Source: Paragyromitra xinjiangensis
Lineage: Eukaryota > Ascomycota > Pezizomycetes > Pezizales > Discinaceae
Reading direction: 5' to 3'
DNA: 64,000 nucleotides
Assembly: GCA_038503065.1 (NCBI GenBank)
Contig: JBCAMK010000003.1
Location: forward strand, 2,170,001 to 2,234,000
Shown: piece by piece, positions 37,600 to 49,974 of the stretch
Layout of the letters: every line of letters starts with the position of its first letter
Numbering within the stretch: the stretch's first letter is position 1
Made by a program: the position numbers and the translations under genes
Notes under the pieces: model-generated
What the model was told of the DNA's origin: nothing
Databases searched by the model: none
Seen by the model: only the letters and a program-made list of their open reading frames with translations

Positions 37600-38045
37600 T
37601 CAGGACTTTCTAAACTGTTCTCCGCGCGTAGGTATAGCATGAAAAATATCAGGTACAAGGACACCTAGGAAGCGATTTACTCTCCGCTCACGGCGAGTCG
37701 CGAGCGTAAAAGAACTTGTCAACTGAGCCCCTTCATCTCCCTGCAGGTGGTCATCGATAACTCGCCAATCACTTCCAGACCAGCCTCGTTTTGGTTGAGC
37801 AGACATCGGAAATACCAGGGGCGCTTAGAGAAAGGGGATTCGTTGGCAGCCTCTTGGGCCTTGGCTTGCATATCGCCTAGTCTGAGCCGAGCCCGCTCAC
37901 GATCCGTTTCATAACGTAGTGTGCATTGCTGGTGGTGGGGGATAGGAACGGGGGAGGGGGAGTTCAAGGTGTGGTTTTGCGCCGCGGCCCCTGCACCTGG
38001 GCTTTTGCTACCTTCTAGGATGACTCTTGGAAGGGGTAAAAACTA
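37600..38045 (-). other. Possible coding region of unknown function
   Basis: Two overlapping minus-strand frames look more protein-like than their surroundings. One (37967-37719, open further upstream to about 38043) gives a hydrophilic peptide with RYETDRERARLRLGDMQAKA and SKRPWYFRCLLNQNEAG. The other starts at an ATG near 37806 and reads MSAQPKRGWSGSDWRVIDDH onward to 37600. They overlap by about 90 nt, so a frameshift or intron would be needed to join them. A CTTTAG acceptor-like site precedes the first frame. I recognise neither peptide. This could be a broken gene or chance. Confidence 0.25.
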
Positions 38046-38552
38046 AAGACCTTTTTTTCTTTTAAAAAACAAATAAGAGAGACTCCCCCCCCTCCCGTTC
38101 AAAATGCAGTGTCACCGCCGCTTCCAGTCCAAGCTTAAATGAACTAGCGAAGCCTTTTGCTCTCTTCGACTTTCCCAAGGGCCCAGTACACTGTGCTAGG
38201 CTACAAAACTTTACTTTATCAGTTCGCCTACCACCACTTCCGTCATACTTTTTTTTCTTCGTGTTGGGCACTCTTCCCCAACTCTGCAGCCATCGGTTTC
38301 CTTTTGATACGATCCCAACCCAGCAGGAATAATAACATTAAGCTTAAAAGCATTTAAGCTTATTGTTCTTCCTCCTGTTTACATCTTACAACACACCTCC
38401 GGTTATCTTTAAACTCTTTCAAAATTCAGGAACTCGAAGTTATCCCACGGTCTCTACCGTGGTCCCCATTCGTGGCTCCTCATTCGGCCCACTTCCCGGT
38501 GTTTTCGCCGCCTTTCACGGATTACATTGCACAAGCTACCCAATTCCACCGG

Positions 38553-39553
38553 ATGAATCACTATGTTGAAGAAGAGGAGTGGATGCAAATCCCAGTAAGT
38601 CTTGATTTCTTTACTTTTCTGGTATTGGAATCTGCATCGTTCAAATATTTTGGCTCCCCCCCTTCGCGGGCATAGGCTTCTCAACCAAACCACTAACTAT
38701 TCACACTTAAAGACTTCTTTGAGCTATCATGCCACCTTAGAGAGCCATCACCCCATAGACCATCATACGTATCCATCACAGCATGTTTCTCACCCAACGA
38801 ATGCTGTACTGGAGAGTTTGGCACCAGTGCTCTCCAGTCCATCGTTTTCCCAGGACCGTGAACAGGATTTACAAGACGAGGACTCCCATTCAGTACGTGC
38901 ATTGCCATCATATCAACTTAGTCATTCAGCACTTTCACATATACCACCCACTCCGCCACCACATACGTCCTCTAACCCTTTCAAGCGACCATACCAGCCA
39001 GATCCGACACCGGTATCTTCCCCGGGCCATCAAAGCTCACAACCTCCCAATACAAAGCGAAGAAAGTCTACCAGTAAAGAAGCGTGGACCATGACAGAAG
39101 ACGACAATCTACTTCTCAAACTGAAGGATGAGGAAGGGCTTCCATGGAAGGCAATTGCACAAAAGTTCCGCGATATGAATAGGGGAGAATTCAGGGTACC
39201 TACGCTACAGATGCGATACAAGCGACTTAAAGAAAAGATGCGGATTTGGGACGTTGAAGATGTAGGCGGTGTCCCTCCTACTAGAATGGTATCACTTATT
39301 TGGGCAACCTTCTAACATCAAAATGAATTATTAGATTCAACTTTTAAAAGAAGCGAAAGATTATTTAGAAAAGCAGAAATGGGAACTCATCTCCCAAAAA
39401 ATGGTCGAGTTAGGTGGCAAAAAAAAGATTCCTGCATCGACCTGCGAAAAGAAATGGAAAGAAATCGCCCCACAACAACCTCCACAGACACCATCTCTGC
39501 AAGGTCAAGAGATGAAACGAGAACACTCTCAAACGAGCGATGAGGGATGTTGA
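38553..39553 (+). CDS. Myb/SANT-like DNA-binding protein
   Basis: Predicted exons are 38553-38594, 38713-39261 and 39335-39553 (269 aa). Both introns (118 and 73 nt) are phase 0 with GT-AG ends and CTAAC branch sites. After a Ser/Pro/His-rich, low-complexity N-terminal half and a basic KRRKSTSK patch (likely nuclear localisation) comes a SANT/Myb-type helical domain (about 137-190; AWTMTEDDNLLLKLKDEE, WKAIAQKF, LQMRYKRLKEK). A second helical segment continues across the last intron (LLKEAKDYLEKQKW, CEKKWKEI). It probably binds DNA in the nucleus. No target can be inferred. Upstream sequence stays open without an ATG, so the start at 38553 is the first possible methionine. Downstream DNA is very T-rich and looks like a 3' untranslated region. 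Confidence 0.75.
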
Positions 39554-42014
39554 AGGGCGGTGTCACGATTGGTGAAACTTAGGGAATCAATGGGGCGCGG
39601 GGATTTGGGGCATTTGGGGTCATTTGGGTCATTAGGGGTTTATCAAAGACGGTTCATTTTTTTATCTGGGGACACTGGTGTTTGCTGGTTTTATTTCTTA
39701 ATGTTTTATTTCTTCTTTCCTCTCCTTGAATACTCTTATATGGTCTCTACATTTTATTTTTCTTTTCTTTTACATTTCTTGACTTGCTTCAAAAGAGGTT
39801 TCTTTTTGTGTATTATTTACTACTTCTTTCTTCACTTTTTATTTATTGACTATTTTTCCCTTTGTCTACTGTTTACAAAATAGGAACCGATCCTTTTTCT
39901 TGTGTGCACGTGCACCAGACTACAATCTTGCTACATAACCACACCGTGCGAAATTTTTTTCAAGCAGCAGCTTAAAAAAGCAAAAGAAGTGATTGCCGTA
40001 GGCAGCGAAGATTAACCCCCGAGTGAATCACTTCCACCTCTACTAGCTTCAGCACAACTATGAACAGTCCTAAGACATGTTAAGCTGTTGAGCGGAGTGA
40101 TAAACCCGGCACGTGCGTTTGCTATGGCGTTGACACTGCCACTTGTAGCCTTCCATACGGAGAGGGTACCCGGAACCAATCCCTGGCGGGTCGGTGTATA
40201 TAGCACCCGCATCCAAAGGATGTGATCCCGGCGGGAACCCGTGGGATAAGTGATGGAGGTGTGAGGATATACCGTCCTTGCTATTTTTCCGCTGAATACC
40301 TTCCGACAGAGATGCCGTTTCTCACGGGAAAAAACAATTACTACAAGGGAGATTCCTTCGCGAAGAGAAAGTAATTTCTATGGGCGAACCCCCCCCTACC
40401 CGCGGGATACGAATTGGTTTTATGTCCGCGGGCCTGGTCTCAAGCCTGGTACGTCCACAGTCCCGCGTACAAGATTCACTCGGTAGTATCCCAGTTAAGC
40501 TCCACCACGTCTCCAGAAGCGAGTGGATCAGTCTTGAATCCCTTCGGTGCTCGCCGCGCGTCGCATTGTAGTGGTCCTTACTTAATCCTTTGGCAAATAA
40601 AGCTGGTATGTTTCTCGTTCCTGGAGGACCTGTGGATGCACTTTTTTTTTTTTTGATGTGTTGCTTTCTCGGATCCGAAATAAGTACTTTAAATGTCGCA
40701 TGGCATTTAGTATTGCTTTTTTGTCCCGCGGTGCATGTTATGCATGCATGGGTTCGGAAGTCGGTCACTGCTCTACTAACCAGAGTAGGTACTACGTACT
40801 ACGCATGCATTAATATTTCGAGTTTTAAGATGCACCAATAGGTAGCTGACTTAGCAAATTCCAGGAAAGCTCATGCTATGGAAGAAAATATGTCCAACAA
40901 TCGTCAGGAGAATAATAATAGGAAAAGAAAGGAAAATAACTCATCCTCTACAAGAACGATATGCTAAGCACCTACGCGGATGAAAATCTTACATAGTGAC
41001 AAATACCTAAACAACCTCAATCTCCATCAAGTATCTCCTTATGCCTGACCCAGGATGTCGAGATAGAACACCGGGATTATCCGCTCTCTGAAATCGCCAT
41101 GCAAATTGCGTAAGACCTGTACCGTCCAGACACCCCTGGCCCAGGTAGCCATCGATGATCTGAAAAGCTTACCCGGTCAATTTAGAGTTAAAGCGTACTC
41201 ATTTCTGCGAATTATGGATACATCTTTAATAACTGGTGACTTTGTAAACCCGGATGTGAATGTCTTGGTGCATGATATCTCTAGCTTTCCGTGAGTTCGC
41301 CTTTCTAGGAAGAGATATTTTAGTCGCGTGGCCGACGGCCTTCCCCCCACACGCTTCGTTCGTAATTGGCAATACCTGGCGGTTGACTAATTCAGCTGGA
41401 AAAATTGCCCGATGTCCCGATTGCGGTCTAGATCAGCTCAAAATGCTGCCGTGCCTTCAGCGTTTCACCGATAAGTCCCATTTCGCCATATGATACCGCA
41501 ACTAGATGCGTGATTGTTTTTTCGTTTCCCCCTGTCCATCTTAATCTTTCGTTTACTCCGCCTACCTTCGTCTCCAACGAAGTTTTCCACGAGTGCATAA
41601 TTAGGGCCTTTGGGAAAAGCTTACAACGTTTGTCTTGAATGGTCTCATCTAAGCTTAAATTCTTGGGGCGACCATCTAGGTACAGGTATGTGATTGTAGC
41701 TAGACGCATGCAAGTGCGGATCTACAGACAGAAACCCCAATTCGTCCATATGGTACGTTCTTTGAAGTTGTCGGCCTTTTCTTAGTTGTGTTGTCGTGTT
41801 CCCTGCATAACAGTAGCTTAATCTGATGGAGTCGTCTCTCTCTGCAACTGGATCATACTTCTACCGAGAAAACTTTGATTCCCCTGAATATTCGCGGGCA
41901 GATGGCCCCTGATTCAAGCACCTTTGGAATAAACTCGAGGTCACTTGACACCTCATGAAGATCCATGAGAGTGTTCCCTGACCATGAGTCGGTTACAAAC
42001 CCAGCCTTGGTTGT

Positions 42015-42278
42015 AATACCGTATTAATCCACGAATAGGACCACCTTAACAGCAAGGCCATGCCCAACTCAAGACCAGGTTAAAACGGATGCTGGCCAAA
42101 GAGACCAATGCCAACTGATCTCCCGTACCCACTTTAGCTTATCATATAAGGAGTCAAAGGGTGACCCTACAACCTTGATTAATTTTGACCAGCCAGTGAT
42201 GAAGACCTTTCGGTTCTTTCTTTCCGTGGCGGTTTGACGCCACCGGTATTCCCACACAAGGCGGATTAATACGGTATT
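42015..42278. repeat. Fold-back element with 16-bp perfect arms
   Basis: AATACCGTATTAATCC at 42015-42030 is perfectly complementary to 42263-42278, and a few flanking bases also pair. The 264-bp span and lack of an open frame fit a MITE-like non-autonomous element. No target duplication is obvious. Confidence 0.6.
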
Positions 42279-45200
42279 CAGCTAGATATGCGAATCAGGA
42301 TCTCCATTTGAGCGCTGGAGCATTAGCGAAAGATTGGCGAAGGTTTCACGGCATGCGGCAAGCATCCTGTAGAGGCGAATCACAACTACTAATGTTTAAA
42401 AGGAGCAGCGACTAAGAACTTCATCCAAAGAAATTTCTCGATCGCGCAATTCGGTAGCCCGCGATACCCGGAGGTTGCATACATGTATATCTCCGTTCAA
42501 TCAAGCAGGTATATTATTATTCTCGAAAAGCCTACAGACCCAGCGAGAGCCCGAACTGAACGGTGTGATGCAGGCATATGCACAAAGTTCACGCCTTACC
42601 TTGGTTAAAAATTTTTCCCTAGGGCTCTTGTTGGTGTCTTGGGTAAGCCTCCCTAGGCGTTAAGTTACGTATCTGTATCTACTAAATTCGTCTTTTTAGT
42701 GCGCTTTTCGACATCGACTTCAGAGAACGGAAACAACCGTAAGGAGAGCGATCACTTGGAGCTTCCACCAGTATCGGTATAGCAGCAAGCAACAAATTTA
42801 AACACAAAGGCAGTGTTTTGGTGTCCAAGCGTCTTCAGCTGATGTTCCTTGATCGCGGGTATGTAGTTAAATTGCTCTAAACCCTGAGCTCGAATCGGCT
42901 TTGCAGTTGCCGACGCTAAAGCCAACCACCAGTAACGCAAGAGATGCAAAAGTGCACAGACCATATGTTCACAACCTCATCCAATAAATCTTGTCAAAGG
43001 CCATTATCAGCGGGCAGTGGAGCACCCCAAGAATAGAGGGCACATCTGCAATCCACAGCTCTCGGATCTGTTTCCAGTAAGGCCAGACAAACATAATCTA
43101 CGGATCAAAATAGAGGGTTCATGTGTTACATAGAGGTACGATCACTCACGAATCAAGAGTACTGTTGACGCTTCCGGAAGGTGGATATGCCGTTCACCTT
43201 CAATTGAGTAAAGTACATCGAGGCGATTAAGTACCAGCGTAATCTACTGGGTAATGCCTCATTTTTCGTTCGTCTGTCGTTTGGCAATACCAATCGCTGA
43301 TTTCCCATGGACCTGCAGCCATTGCATCGGCGGCAGTGATCAATTTGAGACAGATTATCGTGCTCCCGAGTTCGAAAGGGAATCCGGAAATACTTCCTTA
43401 ACTAGATATATACTTTTCTGAACGCGTAGTGCACCCGACTTCGACGATGAACCCTGTAGTTGCATCTCAAATTGTTTGATTGTCAATATTTAAGAAATGA
43501 TTTCTGGATCCACATCTCTGCAGCTAAGCTGTGCATATCCTTAATTGCGCAGTCTTGTTAAAAGTTGATGAGCGCAGCCTCAATCAGAAAGCCTTCTCTA
43601 AAAAGGGTGATATCTCGATAGTTGATATAATCTCGCTGTATTGTGCAAGGAGCGCGCAGGTACCTGGGTGCTGGAAGATGTTATGCTCGCATTTCGTTGC
43701 TGGTAAGAATTAGCCAGGTGCAATCAAGGTCTGGACATTGTTTAACATCTCACGTGGCTAGCCCACAAAAAGCTCGCTTCTCGTCCTCCCAAAAATGAGA
43801 ACATCACTTCTCCAAACCGATAGAATATAGAATTCGGGCAACTCAAAGCTCGGACAGCATAACTAGTGAAGTGTAGTCGAACCTAGTAAGCTAGATGTGC
43901 TGACCGAAACTTAGGTATCCTAGCCATCTTACATATTCTATCTTGTCATACGTATATATACCATTCTCCGTTATAAATAAGTTGATCTTGTACCTATAGG
44001 TATATTAGCTTTGACATCCGTCCCAGCCCCAGAACCAGTTGTGTATCATATGAAATTGGTGGCGAGAGGATAGCCGGGCAATCACACCAGTTGAATTGTG
44101 CAAACATACATGACGTATATATGGGGAATCCTTTTCCCCGTAAAATACACAACCACGTTCATCATCCAAGAAGCGCCAAGCACCTACCGGCTTTCTATCC
44201 GTAGTATTTTCTTTTTTACATAGAATCCACAGTATTGAACTGTGTGGCCCTACGGGGCAAATTAATCGGCTACTTATTAGGTGGCAAGATTCTTAGAAAC
44301 TGGTGCGTATGTCAAGTTACAGCTCCTGGCCAAGTAGGCCTTCTAAGGAAAAGAAAGAAAGAAAAGGAATGCATGACGTGATCCACGAGACTTTTACCTC
44401 GGGGATTGAATGACTTACCTATTGTAGCTCACCGCTGGGGGAGATTTTTGATTCCGCCTTCTGTAATACCTACCCAGCCTCTTACAAAGCCGTCGGGCGC
44501 TATCAGGGGTAAGTCGGGCTTCTGTGAATACGGTTATACAAAAGCCTACCCGATTCCGGTGGCCGAACGACGATCGGTTTTATCTTTCACGCAAATGTGC
44601 TCGGTTCTGAAATTCTCAAAATCCTTAATATAAGCTAGCGGCCATGATCACTAAAATCATGACATTAAATATTTAAGCCCTGGCAACTTCGGCATAGCTC
44701 TAACCTCAACATGAAACCCGAGGGGACAGAGCTGTTTCTTAAATTCTGGAGAAAACCCAGGTCTCTGAGGTTTCTTCGTTGTGTTACACTGCCGGGCTGG
44801 TACCAGGCAGAAGCTATCTTAATTAGGCAATTTAAGGTGGAGATATGCCCCAACGCGCGGTCACACGCTATCACTCGAATGATTCACCTGTCAAAAATTA
44901 TATTTGGGGAGGAATCCTTGTGTATGATCACTATAGACAAAAATGACCTGTATGCGAATATGTGGGTAAAAGCCCTTTGGGTTTGTTTGGACCATACTAG
45001 AGATGACAGTAACGATACGTTTCTGCAACTGAACTCCGCGGAAAGATCAAGCCTTGCTGCAACCTGTGCATTACAGTGCTTATCCAGGGGCTTCGAGTGA
45101 AAGTGGTTTGCCAATTGGGGGCGTTCCATCTTGCCCGTTGCATCAGTTTCCGTAGCCTGGATTCTTTGACGCACCAAGCCACCAATGCGGGGCGAGCTTG

Positions 45201-48200
45201 ATTAGGTGCCTATTATACTATTCCTAACCACGTTGTCTCACAGTCCGCATTTGATAAGAAATTCAAGAGGATTCATCGGTCATATAGTTTTGTAGCATCT
45301 TCCCTCCTTTCGGCTATCTGTTCTTTCATCAAAACTCTCATTTGAGAAGAGGTTGAGGAGTGACGCGCCTCTAAAGAAATCCGTTTTATCGCTATGTGTC
45401 GCGGTTCATCCAGAAAATAGACTAGAATACTCTACAGATCTAGGAAGGTCATCAGTTGAATAGAGAGATCTGTGCTGAGCTCCCGTTCTGATGTCCGTAT
45501 TTGCCTGCCGTTAGGGCGAACCTCGTACGAGTTGTGGCACAGAAGCTGTAGTATCAATTAGCGAAATCCATCAGAGTTAGAAAGGGTCTTCTTCAGGCCT
45601 ATCAGCAAATACACGCCACGGCTAGCTGTTTCAGAGTCTTATGAGCTGTGGTATCACGCTAGATCCGAACCGACTCCACGGTAGTTTATATAAGGATAAC
45701 GAATTCCACGGTATTAATCTGGTTTGTAAACTTAGGGTATATGAGCATCTAAGTTTCTAGATGGGCTGGGAGTATCTAGTGTAGCTTCAGCGCGTACTTG
45801 GAATAAAAGGACGTGAGCCTGGAAGGCTTTATTCTAGAGTACCTTGCCTTTGATGGATCAGCTATCCGCCCAATATACACCTACCAGTTCTGTGGGTCGG
45901 GAGTGAGATCGAACGCCAGAAACCATTCGATCCCGAGGGAAGTAGCAGGGATGTCTCAATCGAGGCTAGATTTTCTTTTTGCCTTAACAGGGGAAGCGGG
46001 GTATCCATATTTGGGTTCCTGAATAGACAGCATCCCAAGCCACAAGATCGCCATAATCACTCGAGTGGATGGTGATTGGTTAGTATTCGGCAAAGAAAGA
46101 GTGCCCGGGCCGCGAGAAAGCCGGTTGCAGCATCGAGAACTTTCCTTTCTACGTTAGTCGTTCAAGCGAGGGGCCTGTTCGGGCGATCCGTGAGGCCCCT
46201 AGTCATGGCCTGAGACACCGAAGAAGAAAATGCAAATCCCGAATGCCCTTAGCCATCATGTAACGCACCCAAGGCCAATTGTCTAAATTGCCTGTGCCGA
46301 GTGATAGACTATGACTTCATCAGGCTTAAAGCTAATAGCCTCTCTGGGCTAATAATTGATTCAATTCACACATATCAAGTCTCAGATCTGATTAAATCGG
46401 TACATACATACATACAACCTTGGGTGCTGTCAACCACAGATGAAGTGGATTTGGGATTCTAGTGTATCACGCTAGTCCGCACTGCTCACATGATTGCTAA
46501 TAAAATATCATTTTTAAGTGAGCCTATGCGTTCCTTAGTCATTAGTCACACGTCGTAACTTGACGGTTAGGAACCGACTGCTCATTGGATGCTACCACGT
46601 ATTTTTGCTATGTACGCCCTATATCACAAATGATAATTGAAAGCAATTTCCAAGATCCGAATTTTCCGCTGCATCCTCAGAGTAATCTAATGCGGACAGA
46701 AATGCATGCAGTAACTGTTGGGCTGGTGTTTGGGAGTCTTGTTGAGCATGCTGCCCACCAATATATTTTGTTTGTCATTAGGGGAGTATTCGGATGCGCC
46801 ATATCCGCTACCGTACTATCTTGCCAAGCGGGAGCGTTGGACAAGACTATAATAATTGGATAAAACCCCCACAGCCGGCAGGTGGGTAGGTAGTTACCAG
46901 CAGCTTGGGTGGCTTTTCAGATTCTATGAAGGTTGGCTCGGAACTGCCTAGCCTAGGTGTGCCCCCTCTTACAAAGTGATACGGTGTTGTCACGTTCGTT
47001 TTAAGTCTAAGGGCTAGTTTGGGCAACCACCAGCTTTATTCGAAGAATTGAATTAAATTCTCTCGATAGTGCGCAAGCAGATGGGAGGGGGTAGAAACAG
47101 GTAGAAAATACGCTCTGATATGTCCACTTTTGACCTCGGTTGCTCGCTTAAGCTCAACATAGCTAGGGCCAGTGGTTAAACTTTTCGACTCTCATCGTTT
47201 ACAGATTCTTATATTTATTCATAATGCCGCGGAAAGAGTCGCTTAGAGAATAAGTCCCTTTAGTACTATCTTTTATTGATGTACCCTCCATAATAAGTAG
47301 TACTGGAGCAAGAGAAAACGCCGGCCTGCCTGTAAGAGCCCGTTATTGGCAACCGAATGTAGCTTAGTATCTAGATGTAGCCTTTCATACTGCTTAACTG
47401 AACACAGAATACAGTCCCTAGAGAAGGGATTGAGGAAAACTTTTAACTTGATCCGTATTTGCCAAATGTATATCTTAGGGCCAGCGGAAGGCGTTGGTCG
47501 CAAGTCCTATAGCACCCAACCGAATCTGAGTTTCAGTAGGCATTAAGACAGGGAAACATATGTCAATTTCAGCTTTGCGTTTGTTGATTAGTAGCCAAAG
47601 TTGGCGCTGATACCAAGCCAAACTTACTACGCACCTAGCGACAAGAAGTTGAGAAAGTGCAGTATAGAGAAGCATAATTTAGAGATAGTTATTGCGCTCT
47701 GGGAGGGGTAAAGGGGAAAAAGGGTGTGGGGAGAAATTCAGGTATCTAGATTTTCAATATGTAAACCTATTAGAACGCTCCAGGTGTTCAGGATAGCCCC
47801 AGATGTAATGAGAGTTTCTCATAACTACTGTCATCGCTGCTACTGCATAAAGTACCTGAGCGAGGGCGCGACTTGGAGGCGTTACTAGCATTAGAGGACA
47901 ATGGACCACTATCAGGACCAGCAAGTCAAGTTGGTGTCTTACGGCATGGACCGCCGCTATGAAAGGAGGACTTTACCGAAACTTCGGGCGATCCGAGATG
48001 AAGCCGATGGCGTGAGAACAGAAGGAACGCTGGAAAGTGGGGGCTAACGCCGAAGGATACGAAGGAGGGAGCTGCCCAGATGATCAGACACATATGATCT
48101 AGATAACTCTGGTATTAAGATCATTTGCGCTTGTAAGGCTCCATATTCTGAACATGCATCATCACAGATCTTTGAGTGTAATTCAGATCAACGTATTTTG

Positions 48201-48824
48201 GCGGCTGCCAACGCATTCTGACCCAAATCCCAGAGAACGCTCAGATCATGACTCGCTTCAGGCGCCAACGAGCTTCGTGGGCGATGTAAGCTTATGGACG
48301 CTGGTGAGTGGCTCAAGGCTAGGCCCCCAAAGCTTGGTAGTGTATGAATTTTAGGATTGGTCAGGTCGCGAGTAGGAGTAGCCAGCCATAAGTCGTCCAC
48401 TTCTCGCAAGGTTGGGCATTTCGGGAAGGAGATTCCACGAGTGCAGATCTTGAGCTGCAGTTCTAGGGAATAGAGAGGGAAATATGTTACTACCAGATAA
48501 ATTATTAGAGTGTCAATATATCGAGTGATAGTTTGTGAATTGTAGGAGTTCATGCATCGCAAGAATACCTAGAACGAGTGATTACTTTGGGACTGGGTGT
48601 TTCCAAACATGGCATTTCCTCTGACTAATGCGCGTTTGAGGAAGTATTGGGCATGTTTTTCCCGTTTCAGTGTATTTGTCACTACCTTATTTCGTGTAGT
48701 TTCTCCCACAGGTAGGTAGTATCGAGAGATCTGTTGTATTTTTAAACTTATCCCTGAGTATCGATTAAGATACGTTACTAAAAATAATTGGGAAAACGCA
48801 AATCCCCTTTTCCTTCACAACGCC

Positions 48825-49031
48825 ATGCCGTTCCTTGGCTTGCCAGATAAACTTCTCAATGCTATTGGTGAGGGTCTCGTTAAAGCTGACTGCATTCTGG
48901 CATCCCTTACGGTCTCTTCTCCACGACTATGGTTCAGGATAAGGATGATTATCTGGCTTTTATTGGGTGGCAAAGTATCATCGATTGCGCCTCTTCTCGG
49001 GAAGTACAAGACAGGGTATCCTTGCGGGTAG
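48825..49031 (+). pseudogene. F-box-like N-terminal fragment (possible gene relic)
   Basis: An ATG at 48825 opens 68 codons that start MPFLGLPDKLLNAIGEGL and continue with ILASLTVSSPRLW. This resembles the start of fungal F-box proteins (LPxELLxxI...LASLxxxSKRLW). The similarity ends after about 40 residues, the frame closes at 49031, and no continuing exon was found. It may be the decayed 5' end of an F-box or ankyrin-type gene, or a coincidence. Confidence 0.3.
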
Positions 49032-49974
49032 TGTAGTAAAGTCAGTTGAATAAACCAGTTTAGTCACAAACTTTCGCGATGATCGAGTGAATTAGGGGGT
49101 TTGAAGGTTTGGTATGAGATATATTAAAACATACTTGGCCTCATGAGTAAGGGGCGGCTCTGCCGGGATTTGGGGGTTCTACATATCCTTTTGTAGGTGG
49201 GATGCGCCTATCTGTAAATATTCACAGTTGGTGAATGTCTCAGGCCAGCACATGGAGAGGCAACTCATATGAAATCACTCGGCCAGTCGTTCTTCACTTA
49301 ACTTGGAATTTAAATACCTGTCAATCTCCGGGATACCATGCGGACGCTACATGTACGTGTGAAACATGTTCCAGTTCGGCTTTAGCCGCAAGGGATCTCT
49401 GTTAAGGTTGGCCAAAACGCCAACGCGGCGAAGCAGAGATTCGGCAACCCGAATCAATCTTAAGATGAACACAAAGCCGCCAACGTCATCGATAATACGA
49501 GGTCTGTGTCATCGGATTTTGACGGCAGCCGTCCTTTACATGGATACCGAACCCCCGATGTCGGCTTGTGCAACGGCTTACGTAGCCCCTCGGCAGGATC
49601 CCTGTCGGGGATCCTCCCTTTTGCTCTTCCCCTATGAATCTGTGCGGCAACCCGCAAAAGCTTCAGCCAGCCCATGACCCCCGTGTTGACTTCTCGGAGC
49701 GCTGAGGTTATCAGCTAACGACTGGCAATCACCGACTCAACCCAACAGAGTAAGCAGCCTCCTTCCCAGCTATCAACTCCCAGCTCCATAACTGGGTAAA
49801 CTAGAGCACGGATCTCAGCCTTCCCCCACAGCAACATTAACCCTAACCCTCATCCACATCACTCCCCCCTCCATCGTCAAACCACACCCCCCCTACCCCC
49901 TACCCGCACAACAACGGCATCCACTATCAACCCATCAATTTTTCGCGTCTTTCCCGTGGGGCTGAACTGCAACA

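Larger units (their letters stand above)
25929..38552. other. 12.6-kb gene-poor region
   Basis: I find no gene here that I can defend by homology. Open frames are mostly short, lack recognisable domains and overlap on both strands, as expected by chance. Three exceptions are listed or discussed separately: a coding-like minus-strand block at 37600-38045, a hydrophobic minus-strand frame at 30782-31054, and a T-rich pentamer repeat at 34647-34690. The last 250 bp are a pyrimidine-rich leader for the Myb-like gene. No rRNA or tRNA signature was seen. The block is probably old repeat or gene debris. Confidence 0.5.
39554..49974. other. 10.4-kb gene-poor region
   Basis: No gene is supported. The first 350 bp are T-rich 3' sequence of the Myb-like gene. 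Open frames of 129-148 codons (40322-40768 minus, 44711-45100 plus) lack domains and one is inflated by a poly-T tract at about 40641-40654. Listed separately are an inverted repeat (42015-42278) and an F-box-like scrap (48825-49031). The final 150 bp are C-rich, include a CCCTAACCCT motif near 49838, and form the Erd2 leader. Confidence 0.5.

Noticed and set aside
40322..40768. 148-codon minus-strand frame with a real ATG
   Set aside because: The length is helped by a poly-T tract giving a lysine run. The composition is low-information and no domain is visible.
44711..45100. 129-codon plus-strand frame with a real ATG
   Set aside because: No motif, signal peptide or domain is visible, and opposite-strand frames are similarly open, as expected by chance.
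49838..49855. Interstitial telomere repeat (CCCTAACCCT)
   Set aside because: Fewer than two full units are present inside a C-rich leader, too short to claim a telomeric insertion.
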